64,000 nt of DNA from Hippasteria phrygiana (GCA_037893225.1 JAZGUH010000123.1:682001-746000); one strand, 5' to 3'; shown: positions 15,401 through 27,290, counted from the first letter of the stretch. Numbers and translations are program-made. The notes: generated by a model not told the origin, from the letters alone.

Positions 15401-16095
15401 CCCAAAATGATCAAACACAAGGCTATAGCCTTGCCATTTGGACTGATTTGTGAAGTAAAATTTTTCACCCCAAAATGATCAAACACAAGGCTATAGCCTT
15501 GCCATTTAGACTAATTTGTGAAATTTTTGAGTAATATTTGTGAAGTAACGTTTTTCACCCCAAAATGATCAAACACAAGGCAATAGCCTTGGCATTTGGA
15601 CTAATTTGTGAAGTGACGTTTTTTACCCCAAAATGATCAAACACAAGGCTATAGCCTTGCCATTTGGACTAATTTGTGAAGTAAAATTGTTCACCCCAAA
15701 ATGATCAAACACAAGGCTATAGCCTTGCCATTTGGACACATTTTTGAAGTTTTTGATTAATATTTGTGAAGTAACGATTTTCACCCCAAAATGATCAAAC
15801 ACAAGGCTATAGCCTTCCCATTTGGACTAATTTGTGAAGTAATGTTTTTCACTAAAAAAATGATCAAACACAAGGCTATAGCCTTGCCATTTCAACTAAT
15901 TTTTGAAGTAACGTTTTTCACTAAAAAAATGATCAAACACAAGGCTATAGCCTTGCCATTTAGACTAATTTGTGAAATTTTTGAGTAATATTTGTGAAGT
16001 AACGTTTTTCACCTAAAAATGATCAAACACAAGGCTATAGCCTTGCCATTTGGACTTATTTGTGAAATTTTTGAGTAATATTTGTGAAGTAACGT
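12449..16095. repeat. 3,647-bp higher-order repeat, copy B
   Basis: Second copy of the block at 8802-12448, directly adjoining it. Identity with the start of copy B's own period continues to about 16140, then breaks where 16141 reads TGTACAT instead of TGGACTA. A direct tandem duplication of this size and identity must be very recent, or an assembly artefact. Confidence 0.85.
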
Positions 16096-17302
16096 TTTTC
16101 ACCCCAAAATGATCAAACACAAGGCTATAGCCTTGCCATTTGTACATATTTTTGAAGTAACGTTTTTCACCCCAAAATGATCAAACAAGGCTATAGCCTT
16201 GCCATTTGGACCAATTTGTGAAGTAACATTTTTCACCCCAAAATGATCAAACACAAGGCTATAGCCTTGCCATTTGGACACATTTTTGAAGTTTTTGATT
16301 AATATTTGTGAAGTAACGATTTTCACCCCAAAATGATCAAACACAAGGCTATAGCCTTGCCATTTGGACACATTTTTTAAGTTTTTGAGTCATATTTGTA
16401 AAGTAACGTTTTTCACCCCAAAATGATCAAACACAAGGCTATAGCCTTGCCATTTGGACTAATTTTTGAAGTAACATTTTTCACCCCAAAATGATCAAAC
16501 ACAAGGCTATAGCCTTGCCATTTGGACACATTTTTTACGTTTTTGAGTCATATTTGTGAAGTAACGTTTTTCACCCCAAAATGATCAAACACAAGGCTAT
16601 AGCCTTGCCATTTGGACTAATTTGTGAAGTAACATTTTTCACCCCAAAATGATCAAACACAAGGCTATAGCCTTGCCATTTGGACACATTTTTGAAGTTT
16701 TTGATTAATATTTGTGAAGTAACGATTTTCACCCCAAAATGATCAAACACAAGGCTATAGCCTTGCCATTTGGACACATTTTTTAAGTTTTTGAGTCATA
16801 TTTGTAAAGTAACGTTTTTCACCCCAAAATGATCAAACACAAGGCTATAGCCTTGCCATTTGGACTAATTTTTGAAGTAACATTTTTCACCCCAAAATGA
16901 TCAAACACAAGGCTATAGCCTTGCCATTTGGACACATTTTTTACGTTTTTGAGTCATATTTGTGAAGTAACGTTTTTCACCCCAAAATGATCAAACACAA
17001 GGCTATAGCCTTGCCATTTAGACTAATTTGTGAAATTTTTGAGTAATATTTGTGAAGTAACGTTTTTCACCCCAAAATGATCAAACACAAGGCAATAGCC
17101 TTGGCATTTGGACTAATTTGTGAAGTGACGTTTTTTACCCCAAAATGATCAAACACAAGGCTATAGCCTTGCCATTTGGACTAATTTGTGAAGTAAAATT
17201 GTTCACCCCAAAATGATCAAACACAAGGCTATAGCCTTGCCATTTGGACACATTTTTGAAGTTTTTGATTAATATTTGTGAAGTAACGATTTTCACCCCA
17301 AA

Positions 17303-20040
17303 ATGATCAAACACAAGGCTATAGCCTTCCCATTTGGACTAATTTGTGAAGTAATGTTTTTCACTAAAAAAATGATCAAACACAAGGCTATAGCCTTGCC
17401 ATTTCAACTAATTTTTGAAGTAACGTTTTTCACTAAAAAAATGATCAAACACAAGGCTATAGCCTTGCCATTTAGACTAATTTGTGAAATTTTTGAGTAA
17501 TATTTGTGAAGTAACGTTTTTCACCTAAAAATGATCAAACACAAGGCTATAGCCTTGCCATTTGGACTTATTTGTGAAATTTTTGAGTAATATTTGTGAA
17601 GTAACGTTTTTCACCCCAAAATGATCAAACACAAGGCTATAGCCTTGCCATTTGTACATATTTTTGAAGTAACGTTTTTCACCCCAAAATGATCAAACAC
17701 AAGGCTATAGCCTTGCCATTTGGACCAATTTGTGAAGTAACATTTTTCACCCCAAAATGATCAAACACAAGGCTATAGCCTTGCCATTTGGACACATTTT
17801 TGAAGTTTTTGATTAATATTTGTGAAGTAACGATTTTCACCCCAAAATGATCAAACACAAGGCTATAGCCTTGCCATTTGGACACATTTTTTAAGTTTTT
17901 GAGTCATATTTGTAAAGTAACGTTTTTCACCCCAAAATGATCAAACACAAGGCTATAGCCTTGCCATTTGGACTAATTTTTGAAGTAACATTTTTCACCC
18001 CAAAATGATCAAACACAAGGCTATAGCCTTGCCATTTGGACACATTTTTTACGTTTTTGAGTCATATTTGTGAAGTAACGTTTTTCACCCCAAAATGATC
18101 AAACACAAGGCTATAGCCTTGCCATTTGGACTGATTTGTGAAGTAAAATTTTTCACCCCAAAATGATCAAACACAAGGCTATAGCCTTGCCATTTAGACT
18201 AATTTGTGAAATTTTTGAGTAATATTTGTGAAGTAACGTTTTTCACCCCAAAATGATCAAACACAAGGCAATAGCCTTGGCATTTGGACTAATTTGTGAA
18301 GTGACGTTTTTTACCCCAAAATGATCAAACACAAGGCTATAGCCTTGCCATTTGGACTAATTTGTGAAGTAAAATTGTTCACCCCAAAATGATCAAACAC
18401 AAGGCTATAGCCTTGCCATTTGGACACATTTTTGAAGTTTTTGATTAATATTTGTGAAGTAACGATTTTCACCCCAAAATGATCAAACACAAGGCTATAG
18501 CCTTCCCATTTGGACTAATTTGTGAAGTAATGTTTTTCACTAAAAAAATGATCAAACACAAGGCTATAGCCTTGCCATTTCAACTAATTTTTGAAGTAAC
18601 GTTTTTCACTAAAAAAATGATCAAACACAAGGCTATAGCCTTGCCATTTAGACTAATTTGTGAAATTTTTGAGTAATATTTGTGAAGTAACGTTTTTCAC
18701 CTAAAAATGATCAAACACAAGGCTATAGCCTTGCCATTTGGACTTATTTGTGAAATTTTTGAGTAATATTTGTGAAGTAACGTTTTTCACCCCAAAATGA
18801 TCAAACACAAGGCTATAGCCTTGCCATTTGTACATATTTTTGAAGTAACGTTTTTCACCCCAAAATGATCAAACACAAGGCTATAGCCTTGCCATTTGGA
18901 CCAATTTGTGAAGTAACATTTTTCACCCCAAAATGATCAAACACAAGGCTATAGCCTTGCCATTTGGACACATTTTTGAAGTTTTTGATTAATATTTGTG
19001 AAGTAACGATTTTCACCCCAAAATGATCAAACACAAGGCTATAGCCTTGCCATTTGGACACATTTTTTACGTTTTTGAGTCATATTTGTGAAGTAACGTT
19101 TTTCACCCCAAAATGATCAAACACAAGGCTATAGCCTTGCCATTTGGACTGATTTGTGAAGTAAAATTTTTCACCCCAAAATGATCAAACACAAGGCTAT
19201 AGCCTTGCCATTTGGACACATTTTTTACGTTTTTGAGTCATATTTGTGAAGTAACGTTTTTCACCCCAAAATGATCAAACACAAGGCTATAGCCTTGCCA
19301 TTTGGACTGATTTGTGAAGTAAAATTTTTCACCCCAAAATGATCAAACACAAGGCTATAGCCTTGCCATTTAGACTAATTTGTGAAATTTTTGAGTAATA
19401 TTTGTGAAGTAACGTTTTTCACCCCAAAATGATCAAACACAAGGCAATAGCCTTGGCATTTGGACTAATTTGTGAAGTGACGTTTTTTACCCCAAAATGA
19501 TCAAACACAAGGCTATAGCCTTGCCATTTGGACTAATTTGTGAAGTAAAATTGTTCACCCCAAAATGATCAAACACAAGGCTATAGCCTTGCCATTTGGA
19601 CACATTTTTGAAGTTTTTGATTAATATTTGTGAAGTAACGATTTTCACCCCAAAATGATCAAACACAAGGCTATAGCCTTCCCATTTGGACTAATTTGTG
19701 AAGTAATGTTTTTCACTAAAAAAATGATCAAACACAAGGCTATAGCCTTGCCATTTCAACTAATTTTTGAAGTAACGTTTTTCACTAAAAAAATGATCAA
19801 ACACAAGGCTATAGCCTTGCCATTTAGACTAATTTGTGAAATTTTTGAGTAATATTTGTGAAGTAACGTTTTTCACCTAAAAATGATCAAACACAAGGCT
19901 ATAGCCTTGCCATTTGGACTTATTTGTGAAATTTTTGAGTAATATTTGTGAAGTAACGTTTTTCACCCCAAAATGATCAAACACAAGGCTATAGCCTTGC
20001 CATTTGTACATATTTTTGAAGTAACGTTTTTCACCCCAAA
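17303..20040. repeat. 1,176-bp higher-order repeat, about 2.3 units
   Basis: Landmark monomers, such as the one reading CCTTCCCATTTGG, recur at 17303, 18479 and 19655, exactly 1,176 bp apart, each with 15 monomers between. The second unit swaps one pair of monomer variants near 19050-19300 without changing the total length, which suggests gene conversion. A related landmark at 15791 lies 1,512 bp before the first. Confidence 0.85.
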
Positions 20041-21600
20041 ATGATCAAACACAAGGCTATAGCCTTGCCATTTCAACTAATTTTTGAAGTAACGTTTTTC
20101 ACTAAAAAAATGATCAAACACAAGGCTATAGCCTTGCCATTTAGACTAATTTGTGAAATTTTTGAGTAATATTTGTGAAGTAACGTTTTTCACCTAAAAA
20201 TGATCAAACACAAGGCTATAGCCTTGCCAGTTGGACACATTTTTGAAGTTTTTGATTAATATTTGTGAAGTAACGTTTTTCACCCCAAAATGATCAAACA
20301 CAAGGCTATAGCCTTGCCATTTGACAAATTTTTGAAATTTTTGAGTAATATTTGTGAAGTATAATTTTTCACCCCAAAATGATCAAACACAAGGCTATAG
20401 CCTTGCCATTTGGACTAATTTGTGAAGTAACATTTTTCACCCCAAAATGATCAAACACAAGGCTATAGCCTTGCCATTTCAACTAATTTGTGAAGTAACA
20501 TTTTTCACCCCAAAATGATCAAACACAAGGCTATAGCCTTGCCATTTGGTTAATTTTTGAAGTTTTTGATTAATATTTGTGAAGTAACATTTTTCACCCC
20601 AAAATGATCAAACACAAGGCTATAGCCTTGCCATTTGGACACATTTTTGAAGTAACATTTTTCACCCCAAAATGATCAAACACAAGGCTATAGCCTTGCC
20701 ATTTGGACTAATTTGTGAAGTAACATTTTTCACCCCAAAATGATCAAACACAAGGCTATAGCCTTGCCATTTGGACACATTTTTGAAGTTTTTGATTAAT
20801 ATTTGTGAAGTAACGATTTTCACCCCAAAATGATCAAACACAAGGCTATAGCCTTGCCATTTGGACTAATTTGTGAAGTAACATTTTTCACCCCAAAATG
20901 ATCAAACACAAGGCTATAGCCTTGCCATTTGGACACATTTTTGAAGTTTTTGATTAATATTTGTGAAGTAACGATTTTCACCCCAAAATGATCAAACACA
21001 AGGCTATAGCCTTGCCATTTGGACACATTTTTTAAGTTTTTGATTAATATTTGTGAAGTAACGATTTTCACCCCAAAATGATCAAACACAAGGCTATAGC
21101 CTTGCCATTTGACAAATTTTTGAAATTTTTGAGTAATATTTGTGAAGTATAATTTTTCACCCCAAAATGATCAAACACAAGGCTATAGCCTTGCCATTTC
21201 AACTAATTTGTGAAGTAACATTTTTCACCCCAAAATGATCAAACACAAGGCTATAGCCTTGCCATTTGGACACATTTTTGAAGTAACATTTTTCACCCCA
21301 AAATGATCAAACACAAGGCTATAGCCTTGCCATTTGGACTAATTTGTGAAGTAACATTTTTCACCCCAAAATGATCAAACACAAGGCTATAGCCTTGCCA
21401 TTTGGACACATTTTTTAAGTTTTTGATTAATATTTGTGAAGTAACGATTTTCACCCCAAAATGATCAAACACAAGGCTGCCATTTGGACTAATTTTGAAG
21501 TTTTTAGTAATCTTTGTAAAGTAACGTTTTTCACTTAAAAAATAAAAGCACAAGGCTGTAGCCTTACCATTTGGACTGATTTTTGAAATTTCTTTGTCTT

Positions 21601-22862
21601 GTTTGTGAAGTAAAGTATTGCTTATAAAATAATGCCAAAAAAATGTTGTCCTCGGAGAGCTGAAATTGGAAAAGGGGGTCGGTCGGAAAAAGTTTGTTTT
21701 CCTTTTTTTGGCTTTGCTACCGACATCTTGAACCACCAGCAAACCAAATGTATGTATTCCAACTTTTGCCTCTATGGTAAATTAAAATGCCTCGACATAT
21801 AAATCAAATTAATTCAAAATAGTTGGATCCGAGTCGGCCACATGACAGCTCATCGTTCCAGCTTTAAATGCCCACACTGTGCAGCGATTATCTTTAGACA
21901 TATGTAGTGTCATCGCTTGTCGGCAAGTAGTTTCAACATTTTTGAAAATTCCATCAATAAAATTTCAACACTTCAGAAGCATTGATATATAAGCCAAATA
22001 TCTAATAATTTATTACATGTGACTTTTATAAGATAGTACAAGTTATTTACGTTTTGCTGTCATTTTCCAAAATATATGAATTTGGGGTTAGTATCTTATA
22101 GCATGCTAGCAAATTCTCTAACACTGACCTGTTTCAAGTTGTTAACAGATGCTGGGGAAAAAATCTGTTTTAGTCGTCCGATTCCCTGCCCCTACTTTAG
22201 ACAAAACGGAGCAATTTATAGAGTCAGGACTACGATTGTCTACCGACAATCCTTGGGAAAATGAAAACGACAGTTCTAGTATAACAGCATTTCGTAATAA
22301 TTCAGTAGTTTTGTTTTTTGATGTTTGAAAATGTTGTATACTACCTTTAATGAAGGTGATGATAAACTAAATTGATTAGTTTCAAACTAAGATTACTGTT
22401 TATAAGATTGTACCAGTACCAATCCAGAAAATATTTTCTAATTCTACCATCTTCAGGAAACGATCTTTAGACCTTCAATAAAAACATCAACCATTGAAGT
22501 ATGAACATGTACAATGTACAATATAAAAAAGCATGCAACTTGTAATTGAAAAACGAGGAAATTCCAATCTTTACAAGACTTTTTACAGTGTTTTTCAAGT
22601 GAAAAACGAGGAAATCAGCTGAAAAGTCACATGCCTGTCAGTACAAAGTCACCGTTACAACAGAATGGTTTAGCACCAATGTCTTGGGACTGTTGACGGA
22701 TTACCGAGTAAGCTCAAACTTTTACAGGTTTGTTATTTTATGTCTATGTTAAATCACACTGCCTTCAACCATTTTGTCCGCTCTACAAATGCTATATACC
22801 TTTTAAAGCATACTTATCAAAATAAAGTTAAACAATGAAACATTTCAGAATTATTTTTGTTT
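21601..22862. other. Right flank of the satellite; no gene seen
   Basis: The last recognisable satellite traces fade out near 21640. The rest is A+T-rich spacer. The stretch 22060-22300 shares short phrases with the MITE family at 23963 and 32082 (for example 'tttcgtaataattcagta'), so a decayed relative of that element may be present. Confidence 0.4.
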
Positions 22863-22974
22863 GGGGGGGGGGGGGGGGTGGGGGTGAAACAATTCAGATG
22901 TTTAGTTACGGTAACACTGAATGACACTAGTTTATGCAGGTAAATGTTCCAATCGTACCACCACCATCGTATCG

Positions 22975-23011
<37 letters not shown>
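22975..23011. repeat. Poly-C tract of 37 bases
   Basis: An uninterrupted run of 37 C. A 16-G run lies about 100 bp upstream (22863-22878). Such runs can form G-quadruplex/i-motif structures and are prone to sequencing and assembly error. Confidence 0.9.
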
Positions 23012-23179
23012 ATGTGAGATGAAGCAGTTACGCTAATGAGTTATTGGCCTGTCCACCAGGTTCAGGAGTTGGCCATGTGAAAAAGTTCTAGAAACTGACA
23101 AAGCTCATCAGGTAATGTCCATAGTTTGAATAATCAGTCAAGCCGATTCATCGGATTGCAATATCTCCAAGACACAGTT

Positions 23180-23492
23180 TCAGTCCGCATCCTGCATACA
23201 GTTGATAAGGGAGTGGCACCTTCTTGGATTTCCACAATTAGCAGCATCCATATGTATGAAAACATCCAATTCAATACGTAGGTTGGCGATGCGAAGTCTG
23301 GAGACGGAGTCAACGCTCAAACTTCCAAGGTTGCTATGCTCAAACCAGTTTCCCAAGTTCATATCCTTAATGTTTCGTCCTCTCAAAATGGAGCACTCGA
23401 ACAGCTCAGTCTTCCAGCAAACGGAAAAATCATCCAAGTCATGACATGTGATGCTGAAGTCATGCCACGCATTTTGTGCAGGGATAGAAGCA
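23180..23492 (-). CDS. Possible internal or terminal exon of unknown gene
   Basis: On the minus strand a good 3' splice-site context (CTTTCCTACAG) ends at 23493. It opens a frame that begins GASIPAQNAWHDF and runs about 100 codons to a stop at 23180. The middle reads NLGSLSVDSVSRLRIANL, with the leucine spacing of a leucine-rich repeat, but no full repeat consensus can be defined. No neighbouring exon was recognised. It could be an exon of an NLR- or LRR-type gene or a chance frame; an overlapping plus-strand frame of similar length lowers confidence. Confidence 0.25.
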
Positions 23493-23581
23493 CCTGTAGG
23501 AAAGATGTTATAAGGAAACATTAACATTTGTTGTCGGGGAAAGGTGGTGGAATATAAAATTCAGAATTGTGAGTACTGTGT

Positions 23582-23596
23582 GGGGGGGGGGGGGGG
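23582..23596. repeat. Poly-G tract (15 bases)
   Basis: Uninterrupted run of G next to GTGTG. It is one of seven long G or C homopolymers in the window. Confidence 0.85.
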
Positions 23597-23962
23597 CAGA
23601 GACTACAGATGACATCTAAAATTTACGTATTCAGCCAAAAACACTAGACAAATCAGTGAAATTTGAATGCAATTCAACCTTCGTAGAAGATTGTTTACAA
23701 ATCAGCTTGTATACAAATTTTGTTTATCCCTTTGTGACACGTGCATGGTTCCAAAAAGTGGATGGTAAGCATGTGATAATGTATGCCAGAGCCTGGCTGA
23801 ATTTCAGGACTTTTCTAAGTTAAAAAAAGAACTTACTTGATTGCTAATTCGAGAATTGTTCAATTTGTGTTATTTACAAAACCAATGGGAGGGTTGCAGG
23901 TGGCCAGTGAGGAGTCCTTGAAAATTACACCATATGAACACTAGCAAGGTGGGGACATAAGG

Positions 23963-24448
23963 TTAAGGTAGTGTTGCATGATTGGTCGTTGTTGCAATTT
24001 TCAGATATGGGCGGCTTTGGGGGTCAGTATTTTAGAGGAAATATCGTTCCACTGACCGGTTTTGCATTGTATGGAAAAAAACAAAAACAAAAAACAGCGT
24101 TTGTTTTCAACTGTCGTGCGGATGATAGCCTTTAGTCAAGGCACGTGTGGCTATCTGGGTGCGTCACGCACCCCGGATATGCCATGTCCTGGGCGCGCCA
24201 CTCGTCCAGGCAGCCACGCGCGCCTTGACTAAAGGCTACAGATCGAGAGCAGTTTTCTCAATGATAGCCAGGCCGGAAATCGTTCGAAAACAATATAACT
24301 GTCCACTTTTCTTGACACCGACAGCACACCTGGGGCCATCATTTCACATTATGATTGAGACTACTATTAACTTACAATCTACTAAGGTATTTGATAATAA
24401 TTCAGTAAAAATAAATCGAGGATTACCAATCGTGTACACTGCTTTTAA
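23963..24448. mobile_element. TTAA-flanked MITE with internal hairpin, copy 1
   Basis: The element is bounded by TTAA at 23963-23966 and 24445-24448. The ends are inverted: left GGTAGTGTTGCATGATTGG, right reading in reverse AAGCAGTGTACACGATTGG. A second copy lies at 32082-32554 inside a hAT element. Internally, TAGCCTTTAGTCAAGG at 24126 pairs with CCTTGACTAAAGGCTA at 24223-24238 around a G+C-rich loop (GGGCGCGCCACTCG). TTAA flanks suggest mobilisation by a piggyBac-type transposase, but the tips are not canonical piggyBac tips. It has no coding capacity. Confidence 0.75.
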
Positions 24449-24534
24449 AATAAAGGTCGATGTTTTTTGGAGGGGTTTATTGCATTGTAAATTGATACTT
24501 GCCTCAACAATTACTTGGGATGGACCAACTGATG

Positions 24535-25136
24535 TAGGGGTGTGCATTTACGGGTAGTAAAAGAACCAGGTACCTGATTAAAAAACTATGGGTACCCGGG
24601 TACCCGTTAAAGAAACCCAACCCAAAACTTCCAATTCCGGAAGTTGCAATCATGTCTTTCTCTGAGATTCAAAAGTCTTATTTCAGACAAAAGTCTGAAA
24701 AATCTCATGCCTGTCCAGTAAACTTGATCACTTCTCCACCATTACATGTTCCCGTACGTGCATACGCCGGCATATCACAAAAGACAGAAGCTTTATACAG
24801 TTGTATTTATTGTGGAATGAGGCATGCTATTATGTCTGGTCGAGGCTCTTTATCCATACCCAGACTACAAAAACCACAACCGGTAAATTCCCTTTATTGT
24901 CAATTTTCGTGAGCGTCACGGTCATAAACATGAAATATGTGCTGGTTACCCATGTAGTCGGGTTTTAATTTTGAAAATTCCTGACAAATAACATTCGAAA
25001 CCTTTCCTTTTATATTTTCTGGGAAGTTACTATGCGATAATGTAAAGTTGTACGGGTACTCAATTCCATAATCTGGAACCGGTTCCTGACATGAACGGTC
25101 GGGCACTCGGGTACCCGGTTCCGATGCACACCCCTA
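24535..25136. mobile_element. Non-autonomous hAT element (602 bp) with exact 8-bp target duplication
   Basis: The tips are TAGGGGTGTGCAT on the left and its reverse complement on the right, and both subterminal regions are rich in GGGTACCCG. The flanks are AACTGATG at 24527-24534 and again at 25137-25144, a perfect 8-bp duplication. Eight-base duplications and a (T/C)AGGG(G/A)TG tip are typical of hAT elements of the Ac type. The 86-codon open frame inside matches no transposase domain, so the element is most likely mobilised in trans. Confidence 0.9.
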
Positions 25137-25148
25137 AACTGATGAGAT

Positions 25149-26007
25149 GAGCCGTCTTGTAGACCTTAGTCCATAATGCAGCTCAAAAAGAAAATGTTGA
25201 TCCTGGTAAGGTTAGTTTAAACAGGGCCACCACGTGAAGGTCCCAGGATACCAGCCCCACACGCTGTCCAGATTATCGGGTCCATTGCTTGACAGGACAA
25301 GGGACCCTGAGCCGAGGCCCAGAGCCCCTGCCTGCCGTTGTCCGGTCCACCCTGCTGCAGCAGGGCACCCTTTACTTTCTATGCGTGCCGCCCTGCCTGT
25401 GCCCGCCACGCACAGGCGATTCAGGACGTAGCAGCGTTCGCAGTGCCGAACATGATAACAGGGTCCACGCCCCTATCCGGAGAGGGACGCTACGTCCCGC
25501 ACCTTTTTAAGGCACCACGCCAAAACCCTTGTCGGGTATGGTCGTTGCTTGGGGTAAACCCCTTCACGCACCTCCAATTTCGGTTACGCCGCACCTCCAC
25601 TAAGCCCTAGTTGACGTAGGGATATAGAGGATCCCATAGTCTATTCTAAGTGGAATGTCACAGCCTAAACTAGATTTAAAAAAACCTATTTATATTAGTG
25701 AAATTTCCCTTTCACTAATTGATTGATCTACATTTATGAAAAAAATTCCTGTGGAAATACACATTTAAGCCCTAATTAGAGTATAGATGTCCACTTCTGG
25801 ATAGACGTAGGGATAAAGCAGATCCCATAGCCTGGTCTTGCATTAGGGGCATAGGGATATAGAAGATCCCATAGCCCATCTTGGATGAGGGACATAGGGA
25901 TATAGCAGATCCCATAATCCTCTCCTAGGCCTAATGATGCTGCTCAATTTGAGCCGATGACCTGCAAGAGACCACCACCCCCACATCACAACACACAGAA
26001 ACACTTG
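25149..26007. repeat. G+C-rich ~860-bp interspersed repeat, copy 1
   Basis: Nearly identical to 28032-28897. It starts at GAGCC..CTTGTAGACCTT and stops at ACACACAGAAACACTTG in both. The first 370 bases are G+C-rich (TGTCCGGTCCACCCTG, GGAGAGGGACGCTACG). The remainder is A+T-rich and holds four copies of TAGGGAT(A/A)AG..GATCCCATA, at about 25617, 25807, 25850 and 25888. Overlapping open frames occur on both strands of the G+C-rich part, but none resembles a known protein. The ends show no clear inverted repeats, so class is unknown. Confidence 0.8.
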
Positions 26008-26819
26008 GGGTTTTGAAGGGCAAAAACAAATTGTGGACTGCATACGAGTTATTTTGGAAATTTTTTGCTATGAACTTCACAGTTGTCTGTTCCACCGAGA
26101 GGCCCTCTATCACAATTGCTTCTCTCCACCAAGGAGAAGATTGGGGGGGGGGGGGGGGGCACAAACTAATTGGTTGTTGAATTGGCAAAATTTGATTCAA
26201 GCTTACATACATGTAGTTCAAAGGGGCTGAAAGACCAAGGATACTAATTTTCGTTAAATTTGCTCTACAACCAAGTGATTATTTAGTATAAATAGCATGC
26301 TCCGAGCATGAACTTTTTGGGTGGGGACCAAGTTTTGGGGCTTATTTTTGTAAAATATCTGGATAGTCAACCCAACCACCATCACCCCACAATCACAGAC
26401 ACATAGAAACAGAAATATGTGACCCACTTTTAGATTTTTATTTCTCTTTATCCATTTCCGATTCGTTTACATATTTTTTTGGAAAAGTTAATTTAAAAAA
26501 AAAGTCAAATTGACATTCCACTTTTAACGACCCTAGTTCACATCCTACCAGGGTACTTCGTGGACATGGTAGCAAATCCCTAGTTAAATAGCATTGTGTT
26601 TTCCCTAGAAAAATCCTGGTTTCCTCCCATGCATCTTTACTGCAGATTCTTGGCTAGGATATAAATAATTCTCCCGATTTCTGGTTTTATTTTTGAATCG
26701 AGACATTAAAGTGATTGATTTATGCCAGGGTGGGTCACAAAAAGAGAGAAAGAGAGATAGATAATGAAAAGGCCCACTTGGGGTGACTCACTCTGATTTG
26801 AATCCAAACGACTCCTCTT
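26008..26819. other. Spacer with poly-G tract
   Basis: Contains a 17-G run at 26143-26159 and a short GAGAGAAAGAGAGATAGATA microsatellite near 26740-26762. No gene or bounded element was seen. Confidence 0.45.
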
Positions 26820-27095
26820 GTGAAGCTTGTGATGAACTCTTTAGTCTTGTGTGCACGGCTCAATTTGAGCGCTCATGACTGAAACAAAAGAGTTAGTTTA
26901 CCTCAGTGCACAAGCTTGCTTCGGCTGAACCTTGCTTGAGATGAACCTTGCTTGGCTGGCCCAGATGAAATCCTGCGATCCAGGGGTCTTGTGCATGTTT
27001 ATATGGCTCAATTTGAGCACATAGCTGAAACAAAAAGGTGTTAGTTTACCTTCAGCTTGCTTGCTTGAGATAAACCTCGCTTGTGCGTGTTCACA
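26820..27095. repeat. Two degenerate copies of a ~130-bp repeat
   Basis: The phrases GGCTCAATTTGAGC, CTGAAACAAAA, GTTAGTTTACCT and AGCTTGCTT..GAGAT.AACC occur in the same order at 26854-26965 and 27003-27085. The stretch GCTCAATTTGAGC is itself a 13-base palindrome; it also appears at 25944 and 28835. Confidence 0.65.
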
Positions 27096-27106
27096 GCTGC
27101 TTCTCA

Positions 27107-27201
27107 TCATTCTGTGGAAATGAAAATAATATGAGCATTTCAAATTAAAGTCAAAGTTGCAATGCTAACTGCAACTTAGTTGGAAAACCATGGGAAAGAT
27201 T
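27107..27201. repeat. 95-bp direct repeat, copy 1
   Basis: It matches 28947-29041 (CATTCTGTGGAAATGAAAAT through GGAAAACCATGGGAAAGAT) with a few substitutions. With the ~860-bp repeat pair this suggests a duplication, or two insertions, bringing the same flanking sequence to both places. Confidence 0.8.
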
Positions 27202-27290
27202 TTACTTTACTACCCTCCCACCAAAATCAGTCAGGAACAGCAAACATTTATCTTTTTCTGTTCCTGACTCTTTACACGCTCTACTAATCC
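27191..27290. mobile_element. Fragment of a MITE related to 55876-56136
   Basis: The left part, GGGAAAGATTTTACTT..ACC(C)TCCCACCAAAATCAGTCAGGAACAGCA, matches the terminal inverted repeat of the element at 55876-56136. CTGTTCCTGACT near 27258 is the inverse, so the copy is strongly shortened. Confidence 0.55.

Larger units (their letters stand above)
2425..21600. repeat. 19-kb satellite array of palindrome-centred monomers
   Basis: The array consists of two monomer types. The short one is about 68 bp. The long one is about 90 bp and differs by ~22 extra bases that repeat the 'tttTGTGAAGT' part. Every monomer carries AAAATGATCAAACA followed by CAAGGCTATAGCCTTG, a perfect 16-bp palindrome, then CCATTTGGAC. 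Fifteen monomers fill 1,176 bp, so the whole array holds about 240-250. Edge monomers (2425-2510 and 21470-21600) are degenerate while the centre is homogeneous, as expected from unequal exchange. Many minus-strand open frames exist, but they are by-products of the monomer sequence and change frame with monomer length. Confidence 0.95.

Noticed and set aside
2917..21089. Dozens of minus-strand open frames reading WQGYSLVFDHFGVK-like repeats across the satellite
   Set aside because: They are direct translations of the monomer. Frames switch with the 68/90-bp monomer lengths, stops are frequent, and all three frames give similar open lengths. There is no start, splice or promoter context, so I treat them as artefacts.
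2425..21600. CRISPR array
   Set aside because: Palindromic repeats at intervals look superficially alike, but the sequence between them is itself repeated, unit lengths vary in two classes, and the context is eukaryotic.
24652..24912. 86-codon frame inside the hAT MITE as a transposase
   Set aside because: No BED, catalytic or dimerisation motif; the element is too short to be autonomous.
25212..25610. Overlapping open frames in the G+C-rich repeat (proline/arginine-rich)
   Set aside because: Open on both strands and several frames because stop codons are scarce in G+C-rich DNA; no domain, and the region is an interspersed repeat.
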